From positions 1-64,000 of the forward strand of contig CAJTFX010000007.1 of NCBI GenBank assembly GCA_910575555.1: 64,000 nucleotides of DNA, given 5' to 3'. Both the position numbers and the translations under genes were made by a program. The stretch is from Lachnospiraceae bacterium. Lineage in GTDB: Bacteria; Bacillota; Clostridia; Lachnospirales; Lachnospiraceae. Below are positions 25,705 through 33,691 of the stretch, in pieces. The notes under the pieces are model-generated. The model saw only the letters and a program-made list of their open reading frames with translations, made no database searches and had not been told where the DNA came from. Position 1 is the stretch's first letter, and each line of letters opens with the position of its first letter.

Positions 25705-27060
25705 TTACTGGCTAAGCAAAGATGTGTAGGAAGCTGCATTATCTGTCTTTACCATGTTGATTGCAAACGCATCATACTGGCCTGGATTTCCAAGACGGTT
25801 TGTAACGTTGGACTCTGTCTGTCCGTCACCGCCGATATACTCAACTTCAAGATTCAGAATATCGTCATAATTCTGAAGCAACGGCTGATACGTAGAGCTT
25901 AAGAAGTTGTCAGAAGCATTGTAAATATTCAGCCAAATCTTCTTGGTTGCATGAGAACCTTCGTCAAGCTGTTTAGATACAGGCTCATAGATCTTTGTGG
26001 AATCTGTGAAATCCTGATAATTGTCAGCTGTAACTGCTACGTTCAATGCATAATAGGAACGTTCTTCCTCTCTGTATACATATACATCATCTGTCAGAAC
26101 ATTGCCTGCTTCGTCTGCAGTTCCGATTCCTGTGTCAATGTCAACGCCGTCTAATGCGTTACGAAGAACTCTCAGAGTCAGATATGCCTGTACGTCTGCA
26201 TGCTGGCTGATGGTTCCGCCGTATCCTTCTGCGATAGCTGCAACTGCGTCGCTGTTTGCATCATAACCGAAGGTAGGAACTTTGTTGTCTTTGGACCATG
26301 CGTTGAACATGGACATTCCCATACCGTCATTGTTAGAAACTACAACGTCAATCTGATCGCCGAAAGAAGAGGACCATGTTCCGATTGCGTTTCCTGCTGT
26401 AGCTGCATCCCAGGTAGCTCCTGCGGAGTTCTTCATTTCCTGAGAAGCAAGTTCGCGTACCACATATTTCTTGCCGCCTACTTCGATTTCGCCGTCCTGT
26501 ACCATGGTTGCTGTTCCGTCTGTATTGGTACCTGCAGGATCGCTGTTGATATTGCCGTCTTTGTCCACGCCGGTTCCGAGAGCCTTACGAACGCCTCTGG
26601 TACGTGCGATGGAGTCATTATGTCCGATATCACCGATTGCCAGAACATAACCGATGGTGCCGTCGCCGTTGCGGTCAATCTCATCAATGTGAGCTTCAAT
26701 GTATTCTTTTACCATAGTTCCCTGAAGTTCTGCGCCCTGGTTAGCGTCAAACCCTACATAATATGTATTGGCATTGAAGTTCAAAGCTGCTGTGTCCAGT
26801 TCACCGGTTGAGCTGTTGGAAGGCTGACGGTTGAACCATACCAGCGGTTTATCTTTATTTGCCACATCTCCTGTAGAGCCGGCATCTGAGCCAGCATCTT
26901 CACCGGCATCAGCTTCTGCATCTGCTGCAGGCTCCTGGGTCTCCTCTTTCTTGTCGGTTTTATCTGCCGCCGGAGCGTTGCCGCCTCCGTTGTTGCCGCA
27001 TGCTGTGAGGGAAAGCCCAAGGGCTAATGCCAAAGTTACAGAAACAAATTTCTTCTTCAT
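25705..27060 (-). CDS. mglB: circularly permuted galactose/glucose-binding lipoprotein
   Basis: The 451-residue precursor has a lipoprotein signal (LSLTAC, Cys21) and an Ala/Asp/Glu-rich linker to about residue 70. The domain begins with KPLVWFNRQPS, which corresponds to the middle of MglB. It runs through the calcium loop DRNGDGTIGYV (129-139), IGHNDSIART, GATWDAA, VSNNDGMGM, TFGYDANSDA and the usual C-terminal VTADNYQDF. Only then does it add KKIWLNIYNASDNFLSS and YDAFAINMVKTDNAAS (372-451), which are the normal N-terminal strands and helices. Candidate sugar contacts are all present: D384, F386, N435, H147, D149, R153, W217, N243/N244 and D267. RBS AAGGAG precedes ATG 27060. First gene of mglBAC. 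Confidence 0.92.
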   Translation of the reverse strand: MKKKFVSVTLALALGLSLTACGNNGGGNAPAADKTDKKEETQEPAADAEADAGEDAGSDAGSTGDVANKDKPLVWFNRQPSNSSTGELDTAALNFNANTYYVGFDANQGAELQGTMVKEYIEAHIDEIDRNGDGTIGYVLAIGDIGHNDSIARTRGVRKALGTGVDKDGNINSDPAGTNTDGTATMVQDGEIEVGGKKYVVRELASQEMKNSAGATWDAATAGNAIGTWSSSFGDQIDVVVSNNDGMGMSMFNAWSKDNKVPTFGYDANSDAVAAIAEGYGGTISQHADVQAYLTLRVLRNALDGVDIDTGIGTADEAGNVLTDDVYVYREEERSYYALNVAVTADNYQDFTDSTKIYEPVSKQLDEGSHATKKIWLNIYNASDNFLSSTYQPLLQNYDDILNLEVEYIGGDGQTESNVTNRLGNPGQYDAFAINMVKTDNAASYTSLLSQ

Positions 27061-27110
27061 AATGAATATCTCCTTTCCTCCTGTGCTGTCCGCACTTTAT
27101 TGATGTTGAC

Positions 27111-27139
27111 AGTATAGAACATCTTTTCAGGAGAAAACA
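27111..27139 (-). promoter_or_regulatory. candidate mgl promoter
   Basis: On the minus strand TGTTTT and TATACT are 17 nt apart, 51 nt before the mglB start codon. The -10 is good and the -35 poor, which fits an activator-dependent promoter such as one served by the YesN-like regulator. No catabolite-control element was clearly identified. Confidence 0.4.
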
Positions 27140-27259
27140 TAGAATATTTTTCACTTAACATTGAAATTTCTATTATCTTTTTTCAGCATTTTTTACAATA
27201 TATTCCAAATTACACAAAATTTTTACAGCAATGACCACAAACAAGGGAAAATGGCAGAT

Positions 27260-27379
27260 TCAGACCCCCTTAAAGGTTTTCCGCGATGGTTCACGCCCCA
27301 ACCCGCACTCCGAAAGAAATATTCCAAAAACCGTCAGCGCTGCCAGCGATACTGCAGCGGCCCGGATACTTCTTTTCAT
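27260..27379 (-). CDS. 39-residue putative small lipoprotein
   Basis: A short frame starts at ATG 27379 with GAGGAG upstream. It encodes MKRSIRAAAVSLAALTVFG followed by IFLSECGLGREPSRK, a basic N-terminus, a hydrophobic core and a lipobox-like LSEC. It lies between the mglB promoter and the divergent gene at 27510. I do not recognise a family. The good ribosome site and lipoprotein-like signal support it as a gene, but its small size leaves doubt. Confidence 0.4.
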   Translation of the reverse strand: MKRSIRAAAVSLAALTVFGIFLSECGLGREPSRKTFKGV

Positions 27380-27509
27380 TCAATCACTCCTCAAAATAAA
27401 CTTTTTCCAGAAACATTGTACCATTGATTTTTACGCTGATCAATGGTACAATAATCCCTGACGTTTTAAGACAGGACGGCAACATTTTTTGAAAAAAGGA
27501 GGATTTTTC

Positions 27510-27959
27510 ATGGCAACATGGCAGATTGTATTGATTGTAATTACCGTTCTCTTGCTGGCAGCAACCATTGCGCTTTACATAATGGGCAAAAAATCACAGA
27601 AGAAAAAAGAAGAGCAGGACGCACAGATTGCTGCCGCTTCACAGACCATATCAATGCTTGTGATTGATAAAAAACGGATGAAACTAAAAGACGCGGGGCT
27701 CCCCCCGGCAGTGTTGGAGCAGACTCCTAAAATGCTGCGGGGTTCTAAAATGCCCATTGTAAAAGCAAAAGTCGGGCCGAAAATTATGACATTTATCTGT
27801 GAAGGGGAAATTTTCGACCGCATCCCCACCAAAAAGGAAGTGAAGGCTGTAGTCAGCGGCCTCTACATTACCTCCGTCAAAGGACTTCGGGGCCCCATCG
27901 AACCAGTTGCAAAGAAAAAGAAATTCTGGGACAGGTTCAAAAAAGAAGCCCAAAAATAA
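27510..27959 (+). CDS. membrane-anchored conserved protein of unknown function
   Basis: The 149-residue protein has one N-terminal membrane helix (IVLIVITVLLLAATIALYIM), then a charged linker (KKSQKKKEEQDAQ) and a cytoplasmic domain with IDKKRMKLKDAGLPPAVLEQ, KAKVGPKIMTFICEG and VSGLYITSVKGLRG, ending in a lysine-rich tail. I cannot assign a named family, although similar proteins are common in Lachnospiraceae as far as I recall. The ATG at 27510 has AAAGGAGG upstream, better than an in-frame ATG at 27489. It is a single-gene unit between mglB and a bidirectional terminator. Confidence 0.75.
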   Translation: MATWQIVLIVITVLLLAATIALYIMGKKSQKKKEEQDAQIAAASQTISMLVIDKKRMKLKDAGLPPAVLEQTPKMLRGSKMPIVKAKVGPKIMTFICEGEIFDRIPTKKEVKAVVSGLYITSVKGLRGPIEPVAKKKKFWDRFKKEAQK

Positions 27960-27980
27960 ACGCAGCCGGAACACGAATAA

Positions 27981-28078
27981 AAAAGACTGCCGGAACACGC
28001 AGTTTACTGCAATATATTCTTTTCGCATTTCAGCAATATATTGTGTGTAAATTTCATGTTCCGGCAGTCTCTTTTTTA
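27981..28078. terminator. bidirectional terminator, long stem
   Basis: GACTGCCGGAACA (27985-27997) pairs with TGTTCCGGCAGTC (28057-28069), with A-runs before and TCTTTTTT after. The inside contains two copies of CAATATATT. It separates the convergent 27510 gene and galU. Confidence 0.85.
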
Positions 28079-28116
28079 CTTCCTCACCTTATAAAAACGT
28101 CAGGATTTATCTCACT

Positions 28117-29007
28117 TTAATCATACTGAAGCATTTCTTCCATATTTTCCTGGAGCCGCTTCAGGTAATCCTTCATTTCTTCTCTTAATTCATCGGTTCT
28201 TAAGGCAAACTCAATATTGGCCTGGATAAATCCTGCCTTGGTTCCCACATCGTACCGGTGCCCTTTAAAATCATAGGCATACATGGCCTGCTCTTTTGCC
28301 AGCCGCTTCAGGGCGTCTGTAAGCTGGATCTCACCGCCCCTTCCTGCATCCTGTGTTTCCAGGAAACGGAAAATCTCCGGCGTAATAATATACCGTCCTA
28401 AAACAGCCACATTGGACGGGGCTTCTTCCAAAGAGGGCTTCTCCACCATATCGGTAACTTTATAAACACGGTCATCCACCTGTTTTCCCGCAATGATTCC
28501 GTATTTATCCACCACTTCCCGGGCCACAGTCTGCACCCCTAAAATGGACGTCTGGTATTCCCGGAACACATCCAGCATCTGCCCCAGGCAGGGCTGTTTG
28601 GACACTACCACATCATCCCCTAACAATACGGCAAAGGGTTCGTCTCCTATAAAATGCCGGGCCGCAAGAATGGCGTGTCCCAGACCTCTGGGTTCTTTCT
28701 GACGGATATAATGGATATTGGCCATTTCGGAAATTTCTTTTACCATATCAAGCATTTCCAGTTTGGCGCCCCGTTCCAATTCCAGCTCCAGTTCGATGGA
28801 GCGGTCAAAATGGTCCTCAATGGAACGTTTGTTGCGGCCAGTTACAATAATAATATCCTGAATTCCGGCTTCCACTGCCTCCTCGATGATATACTGGATG
28901 GTGGGTTTGTCCACAATGGGAAGCATTTCTTTAGGCTGTGCCTTGGTTGCAGGCAGAAACCTGGTTCCAAGCCCGGCCGCCGGTATAATCGCTTTTTTTA
29001 CTTTCAT
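28117..29007 (-). CDS. galU: UTP--glucose-1-phosphate uridylyltransferase
   Basis: This enzyme makes UDP-glucose from UTP and glucose 1-phosphate for cell-surface polysaccharides and galactose metabolism. The nucleotidyltransferase signature AAGLGTRFLPATKAQPKEML lies at residues 10-29. IIEEAVEAGI, GRNKRSIEDHFD, LGDDVV and VEKP follow as in GalU. The 296-residue length is normal. RBS AAGGAG is present upstream of ATG 29007. It is near, but not in the same operon as, the mgl sugar transporter. Confidence 0.93.
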   Translation of the reverse strand: MKVKKAIIPAAGLGTRFLPATKAQPKEMLPIVDKPTIQYIIEEAVEAGIQDIIIVTGRNKRSIEDHFDRSIELELELERGAKLEMLDMVKEISEMANIHYIRQKEPRGLGHAILAARHFIGDEPFAVLLGDDVVVSKQPCLGQMLDVFREYQTSILGVQTVAREVVDKYGIIAGKQVDDRVYKVTDMVEKPSLEEAPSNVAVLGRYIITPEIFRFLETQDAGRGGEIQLTDALKRLAKEQAMYAYDFKGHRYDVGTKAGFIQANIEFALRTDELREEMKDYLKRLQENMEEMLQYD

Positions 29008-29052
29008 ATGCCTTCTCCTTGTACGGTTTCTTCTCTCTATGCCATTGCAGGT

Positions 29053-29505
29053 TTAGGAAAGGGTGAAATTCCCCGCTTCTTTTGATTTGATGCTCATGGT
29101 AATAGAACAGTCTGCCAGATGTTCATAATTCACTTCCAGATTGTACTTCACCTTTACGTCAATATTATCCTCTGTTTCCGCAATATCCACGCTTTTTGCG
29201 TCAATTCCGATTAAAAGGCTTCCAAAAGGCGTATTGTAATAGGAAACGTTTTTTCTGTTTTTTTCAAAAATCATGTGGACATTGGAAACGCCTTTCTTGG
29301 TAATGTCCAGGGATTCATCCGTAAGCTTGATGATATTCCTGGTATTCCCATCAAATCCTTCCATGACTTCATCGTACATAATATAATGTTTGCCGTTTTT
29401 CTTATAGTAGTCGCCGGCCGTGATCACTTCCACCGGCTCAACATCTTCTTCATCTCTGGCTGCAAACTGCAGGCCGCTGATTGATAACAGTACATCTTTT
29501 GTCAT
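29053..29505 (-). CDS. DUF1934 protein (YwiB-like)
   Basis: The 150-residue protein has the beta-rich, lipocalin/calycin-like pattern of DUF1934, with ITAGDYYKKNGKHYIMYDEV near the N-terminus and DVKVKYNLEVNYEHLADCSI near the C-terminus. The function is not known. It starts 3 nt after murI, with GAGGAG upstream, so the two form an operon with spoIIR probably upstream. DUF1934 genes lie beside murI or argS in many Firmicutes. Confidence 0.85.
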   Translation of the reverse strand: MTKDVLLSISGLQFAARDEEDVEPVEVITAGDYYKKNGKHYIMYDEVMEGFDGNTRNIIKLTDESLDITKKGVSNVHMIFEKNRKNVSYYNTPFGSLLIGIDAKSVDIAETEDNIDVKVKYNLEVNYEHLADCSITMSIKSKEAGNFTLS

Positions 29506-29508
29506 ATG

Positions 29509-30339
29509 TTACTCCTCAATATGTATTAATTGTGCTTCTTTGATCTCACAGGGCAGAATGGAATTGGCAAAATTTTTGAATTTCTCCGCCGCATCGCTGA
29601 CATAAAACTGGTACTCGGCAAAGAGTTCCTGCTTTCCGTCATTGGCAATCTGATGCTCCTTCAACAGACGTTTCAGGCCCTGGGCCGTCTCATAGGCAGG
29701 GTTCACCAGATTCACTTCGTCCCCCATAATGTCCCGGATGGTAGACCGCAGCAGGGGATAATGGGTGCATCCCAGAATCAGCGTGTCAATATTTGATTCC
29801 TGAAAAGACAAAAGATAGCGTCTTGCCACCTCTATCGTCACAGAATCCTTCAGCCAGCCTTCTTCCACCAGAGGTACAAACAGAGGACATGCCTTTCCTA
29901 ACACCACTGCGGCCGGATTATGCCTGTGGATCATTTCCGTATAAATCTGGCTGCCCACCGTCCCTTCCGTTCCGATAATGCCTATTCTGCCATTTCTGGT
30001 AGTTTCCGCAGCCACTTTCGCTCCCGGCTTTACCACGCCGATAATCGGCATTTTCATCTCCGGTCTGATTTCCTCCAATGCAAAGGCGCTGGCCGTATTG
30101 CAGGCCACCACAATTGCTTTTACCCCCATGGTTTCCAGAAAATGAATAATCTGCCTGGAATAACGGATAATAGTTTCTTTCGATTTGCTCCCGTAGGGAA
30201 CCCGGGCTGTGTCCCCAAAATAAATGATATTTTCCCGGGGCAGCTGACGCATGATTTCTCTTGCCACTGTCAGCCCTCCCACACCGGAATCAAACACCCC
30301 TACAGGAGCATATTTCTTCTCTTCAAAGGATTCTTTCAT
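29509..30339 (-). CDS. murI: glutamate racemase
   Basis: MurI supplies D-glutamate for peptidoglycan. The two catalytic cysteines lie in VVACNTASAFA and ILGCTHYPLL. The start of the domain PVGVFDSGVGGLTVAREI and YFGDTARVPYG are also typical. The start at MKESFEEKKY (30339) has AGGGAG 9 nt upstream and gives the usual 276 residues; an in-frame start at 30444 would add 35 residues without family match. Confidence 0.93.
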   Translation of the reverse strand: MKESFEEKKYAPVGVFDSGVGGLTVAREIMRQLPRENIIYFGDTARVPYGSKSKETIIRYSRQIIHFLETMGVKAIVVACNTASAFALEEIRPEMKMPIIGVVKPGAKVAAETTRNGRIGIIGTEGTVGSQIYTEMIHRHNPAAVVLGKACPLFVPLVEEGWLKDSVTIEVARRYLLSFQESNIDTLILGCTHYPLLRSTIRDIMGDEVNLVNPAYETAQGLKRLLKEHQIANDGKQELFAEYQFYVSDAAEKFKNFANSILPCEIKEAQLIHIEE

Positions 30340-30448
30340 CTTGATTATCTCCCTAAACAGGTCATACACATGTATATTACCTGTTTTGCGTTGAAAATGC
30401 AAGAGGGGGAGAAAATTTTCAGTTTTTTCCCAGTGCTTCTGCAAACAC

Positions 30449-31069
30449 TTAATCCGACAGCTTTTCTTTCATCCAGTCCAGAAACGCAAATTTCACTTCA
30501 TAATTTTTATGCTCCATCAGGCTTTGATATTCTTCTTTTGTTAATGTCTGTTCTAAAGATTTTTCTGCTTCTTCCTCCACCACCTCAAACACACTGTTGT
30601 AAAAGCACAGGTTTGGATACATGACGCACCACCAGTTCTGACCCTTCCCTTCTCCGATCACAACCTCAAGGGCCTCATAGGTTCCGGCCGGGAAGGTGTA
30701 ATTCCCATAGGTTTTCCAGGGAAATTCCACAATGGCAAGGTCTGCTTTTACCGAATAATCAAATCCTTCCGCGGCAATTACCTGCTCTGCCCTGGCTTCA
30801 ATTTCCGGCAGGCTGTCTTTTATGATCCGACGGCTTTGTTCAATATCACTGACGCCGGAAAGCAAGGGCTGCATACAGGCTCCTATGGCGTCTCTTACCT
30901 TTAATTTCAATTCCTGATCCAGTTTCGCGTCGCTGTTTGCCCGGATATGGAAACGGATGATTTTCCCTGCGATTTCTTCTGTCATGGCATGGCTTTTATA
31001 TTGGCGGCATCCCAGCAGGACAATTGCAAGAACTGTCAGAAGGATTCCCTTATGTATCGTTTTTTTCAT
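30449..31069 (-). CDS. spoIIR: stage II sporulation protein R
   Basis: SpoIIR is made in the forespore and secreted to trigger SpoIIGA cleavage of pro-sigma-E in the mother cell. The 206-residue protein has a signal-type N-terminus (ILLTVLAIVLLGCRQYKS), then the family core KIIRFHIRANSDAKLDQELK, KVRDAIGACMQPLL and a GQNWWCVMYPNLCF segment. The start at 31069 has AAAGGGA upstream. A sigma-F-like promoter lies about 90 nt upstream. Its presence indicates a spore former. Confidence 0.92.
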   Translation of the reverse strand: MKKTIHKGILLTVLAIVLLGCRQYKSHAMTEEIAGKIIRFHIRANSDAKLDQELKLKVRDAIGACMQPLLSGVSDIEQSRRIIKDSLPEIEARAEQVIAAEGFDYSVKADLAIVEFPWKTYGNYTFPAGTYEALEVVIGEGKGQNWWCVMYPNLCFYNSVFEVVEEEAEKSLEQTLTKEEYQSLMEHKNYEVKFAFLDWMKEKLSD

Positions 31070-31161
31070 GATTTTTCCCTTTCTGGATTTTCCCCCGAGG
31101 GGATATTTTCTGCCGGCTGTACCCATGATATAAATAATACGTACGCTCTTGGGTATAAAGA

Positions 31162-31190
31162 GAGTATTGCCGGAATTTTCCAGTTTATAC
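31162..31190 (-). promoter_or_regulatory. sigma-F-type promoter for spoIIR
   Basis: On the minus strand GTATA (31186-31190) and GGCAATACTC (31162-31171) lie 14 nt apart. They match the sigma-F consensus GYWTA and GGNRANAHTR at all but the last position. spoIIR is a classical sigma-F target, so the site is well placed. Confidence 0.6.
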
Positions 31191-31302
31191 AATTTGGGAA
31201 AAATCATTTTGTCGTCTTGTAAAACAGAGATCTGATAGAAGATGTGATTGCGGTTCTGGAAACAGAAGAACAGAATTTGTTAGAAGAAAATAAGAAACGC
31301 CG

Positions 31303-31333
31303 TGTAAGAGAGGGCGCATTACCCTCTCTTTTT
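31303..31333 (+). terminator. intrinsic terminator overlapping the methyltransferase 3' end
   Basis: AGAGAGGG and CCCTCTCT form an 8-bp stem with a 7-nt loop, followed on the plus strand by TTTTTT. No complete plus-strand gene precedes it. An open frame encoding LIEDVIAVLETEEQNLL at about 31230-31300 might be the tail of a lost gene. For the minus-strand methyltransferase the stem spans the stop codon but lacks a T-run. Confidence 0.5.
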
Positions 31334-32086
31334 TGCAGCCAGAAGAAATCGGTGAATCTGTCCTTCTATCACACCGTCCCGCTCCAGTATTTCCTGGGCA
31401 CGGTAAAGATTTTCCAGGCAGCTTTCCACCTGAAAACCGGGAAACTCCCATTCGATAATACGGGCAAACCAGACAAGAGCCCCCACATCCCAGAACTTAA
31501 TGGGCCGAAAGGCTTCCTGGGCTTCCAACACGCAGAAACCGCTTTTTTCAAAAGCCGCCCGGGCCTTCTCCAAATACTGCTCCGGAAAAGGAAGCTCCGG
31601 CACGTCCTTCAATAATAATGCCACAAGCTCCCTGTCATTTTCGGCTCCCACCTGTTCTGTGACAAAAATGCCGCCGGGTTTCAGCGTACGGCTGATTTCA
31701 TCCGGATTAAAATTCCCGTGACGGTTTATAATCATATCAAAACTGCCGCTGTCAAAAGGCAGCCTGCCGCCGCTGTCTGCCTGACGGAAATCAATTCCCA
31801 GAGGCAGCAATTTTTCCCGGCACAATGCAGCATTGGGCGGATAATTCTCTGTTGCAGCCAGGCTCCCACAGGGATGCCCCAGAGACAGCAAAAACTCACC
31901 GCCTCCGGTATCAAGATCCAACAGCTTCATATCCGGCTTTAAATACCGCCCTACCGTCTCTCTGTAGTTCCATGGCAAATCCCGTTCCTCGTCGTATTTT
32001 CCATTGATATGGGAAAAATCCCATCCGTGAATATGCGCCGCTTCTTCTTCCTGAAGCCAGATTTTTTTCAGAGCTTCTTTCTCCAT
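31319..32086 (-). CDS. class I SAM-dependent methyltransferase
   Basis: The 255-residue protein shows the Rossmann-type motif I as LLDLDTGGGEFLLSLG, motif II around LAATENYPPNAALC, motif III near GSFDMIINRHGNF and motif IV region TLKPGGIFVTEQVG. This places it among small-molecule methyltransferases of the ubiE/YcgJ kind, substrate unknown. The start MEKEALKK is preceded by GGGAGCGATAAATT. It is not clearly in an operon with spoIIR, which has its own promoter. Confidence 0.82.
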   Translation of the reverse strand: MEKEALKKIWLQEEEAAHIHGWDFSHINGKYDEERDLPWNYRETVGRYLKPDMKLLDLDTGGGEFLLSLGHPCGSLAATENYPPNAALCREKLLPLGIDFRQADSGGRLPFDSGSFDMIINRHGNFNPDEISRTLKPGGIFVTEQVGAENDRELVALLLKDVPELPFPEQYLEKARAAFEKSGFCVLEAQEAFRPIKFWDVGALVWFARIIEWEFPGFQVESCLENLYRAQEILERDGVIEGQIHRFLLAAKKRG

Positions 32087-32168
32087 AATTTATCGCTCCC
32101 TTATCTTTTTACTGGTTACAGTCTAGCACGGTTTCCGAAATTTGTCACGGACTTTAGAAACGCCGGGC

Positions 32169-32813
32169 TTACCGAAGGCGGCTCAGCCTTCCCATATCCA
32201 TTTCATAAACTTCATCGCACAACAGTTCGATATCATCCTTGTTATGGCTTGCCAGAAGAATCAGCTTTCCCTGTTCTTTTAACTCTTCAAAAAAATTCCT
32301 CATATCCGACACGCTCCTTTTATCCAGGCCGTTCATGGGTTCATCCAGAATAAGAATTTCCTGATTTTCCATAGTGGCCTGGGCAATTGCAAGCCTCTGG
32401 CGCATTCCCAGAGAATAATGGCACACCGGCTTTCTTGAATTTGGATTTAAGCCCACCTTCGCCATTACAGTTTTCAGATATTTCCGATTGGGCTTATTGC
32501 AAATCCGATATAAACATTCCAGATTTTTAATCCCGCTGAAATTCCTGATATAACCGGGTTCCTCAATGATAATTCCTGCGCCTTTCAGAATATCAATATC
32601 CTTGTGCATCACCTGACCATTTATTTTGATTGCTCCTTTGTCCGTCCGGTAAAATCCGCAGATGCATTTAAATAAAACCGTTTTTCCTGAACCATTATAT
32701 CCCACAATCCCATATATTTTTCCGCCGTTAAGTTCCAGTGAAACTTTGTCAAGCACAACAGAGTCTCCAAATTTTTTGCTGACATTGCACACTTCAATTT
32801 TCTGTCTGCCCAT
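32169..32813 (-). CDS. ABC transporter ATPase of the secreted-protein operon
   Basis: The 214-residue protein is a single ABC cassette: Walker A IVGYNGSGKTVLFKC, signature HYSLGMRQRLAIAQA, Walker B ILILDEPMNGLD and H-loop LLASHNKDD. It is last in an operon with a small secreted protein, a lipoprotein and two permeases, and energises their transport complex. The start MGRQKIEV has AAGGAGG upstream and lies 10 nt after the permease stop. The family resembles bacitracin/lantibiotic-type exporters or immunity transporters, so self-protection or export is a reasonable guess. Confidence 0.9.
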   Translation of the reverse strand: MGRQKIEVCNVSKKFGDSVVLDKVSLELNGGKIYGIVGYNGSGKTVLFKCICGFYRTDKGAIKINGQVMHKDIDILKGAGIIIEEPGYIRNFSGIKNLECLYRICNKPNRKYLKTVMAKVGLNPNSRKPVCHYSLGMRQRLAIAQATMENQEILILDEPMNGLDKRSVSDMRNFFEELKEQGKLILLASHNKDDIELLCDEVYEMDMGRLSRLR

Positions 32814-32823
32814 AATGACCTCC

Positions 32824-33687
32824 TTACATCTCATCTTCTTTTTGCCATTGAAACTCAATTTTTCCAACTCTCCAAATGATAATTCCGCACATGAGCGCAA
32901 GGCCGATGACAAGCGCAGCCAAGATATATGACATTGGGGGCATCAGAGAACTGCCATGAACTTTTACGCCTATATTCGCCGTCCGCAGCCAGCATGCCGG
33001 AAAAAACATGGCTGCTTTCTGAGACAGCAGAGGATGTATGTTTTCCACCAGATAAATTCCGGCTGTCATTACCACAGCCCCCACCACTGCCGCTGTCCTG
33101 CTCCAAACAATGCTGAACATAAACATAAAGAGCCCTAAAAAGGAAATGGTTAAAGTTCCTATCAGCATCGTATATCCCAGTAATTCCACCGGAGAATACT
33201 GCTGTAAGGAATCATAAGAAATATGAAACAGCAGACCGTAATACTGTTGTGCATTGGTCAATGCCAGAGTATGCAGCGCCTTTCCCCATTCTGTTCCCCA
33301 CTGGCAGTTTTTACCCATCCAAAGGACACTGAACCCAAAGTTGACCGCCATTATCAGAAAAGATTGAAAAAAAATGGAAACCATATGTCCCGCAGCCCAT
33401 TTTTTTCGCCCAATCCGTATGATCTGGTACATATTCGCATACTGCATAAATGGAACATTGGAAAAATAATAAATAATCTCCAGTAAAAACAGAAACAAAA
33501 AATAAATATTGGATAAAATAAAAGGAAATCCCCAAGGCGACAAGGGATACATGACAGCCTGGGAAAATCTGACTGCCGGTTTTACATACACATACATGAC
33601 AAATCCCTGAATGAGCAGCAGGGAATAGGTTCTTACGCTCATTGTTTTCATAATCATTAATTGTCTGATATATCTTACCGTTTCCAT
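32824..33687 (-). CDS. ABC-2-type permease subunit (second)
   Basis: The 287-residue protein has about six membrane segments (for example TYSLLLIQGFVMYVYV, LLEIIYYFSNVPFMQY, GLFMFMFSIVWSRTAAVV) in the pattern of ABC-2 permeases. It directly follows the first permease (4-nt gap) and precedes the ATPase. I see no family signature that names a substrate. Together with the other permease it probably forms the membrane part of a heteromeric ABC transporter. Confidence 0.75.
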   Translation of the reverse strand: METVRYIRQLMIMKTMSVRTYSLLLIQGFVMYVYVKPAVRFSQAVMYPLSPWGFPFILSNIYFLFLFLLEIIYYFSNVPFMQYANMYQIIRIGRKKWAAGHMVSIFFQSFLIMAVNFGFSVLWMGKNCQWGTEWGKALHTLALTNAQQYYGLLFHISYDSLQQYSPVELLGYTMLIGTLTISFLGLFMFMFSIVWSRTAAVVGAVVMTAGIYLVENIHPLLSQKAAMFFPACWLRTANIGVKVHGSSLMPPMSYILAALVIGLALMCGIIIWRVGKIEFQWQKEDEM

Positions 33688-33691
33688 CTGC

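Noticed and set aside
26200-26811. A 203-codon open frame on the plus strand rich in Cys and Val
   Set aside because: It is antisense to mglB; composition reflects the opposite strand of a well supported gene.
25705-27060. Possibility that the MglB permutation is an assembly error
   Set aside because: The permuted domain is one continuous frame with signal peptide, linker and stop codon, and the join is inside coherent sequence with a connecting linker; a misassembly would not preserve frame at both junctions.
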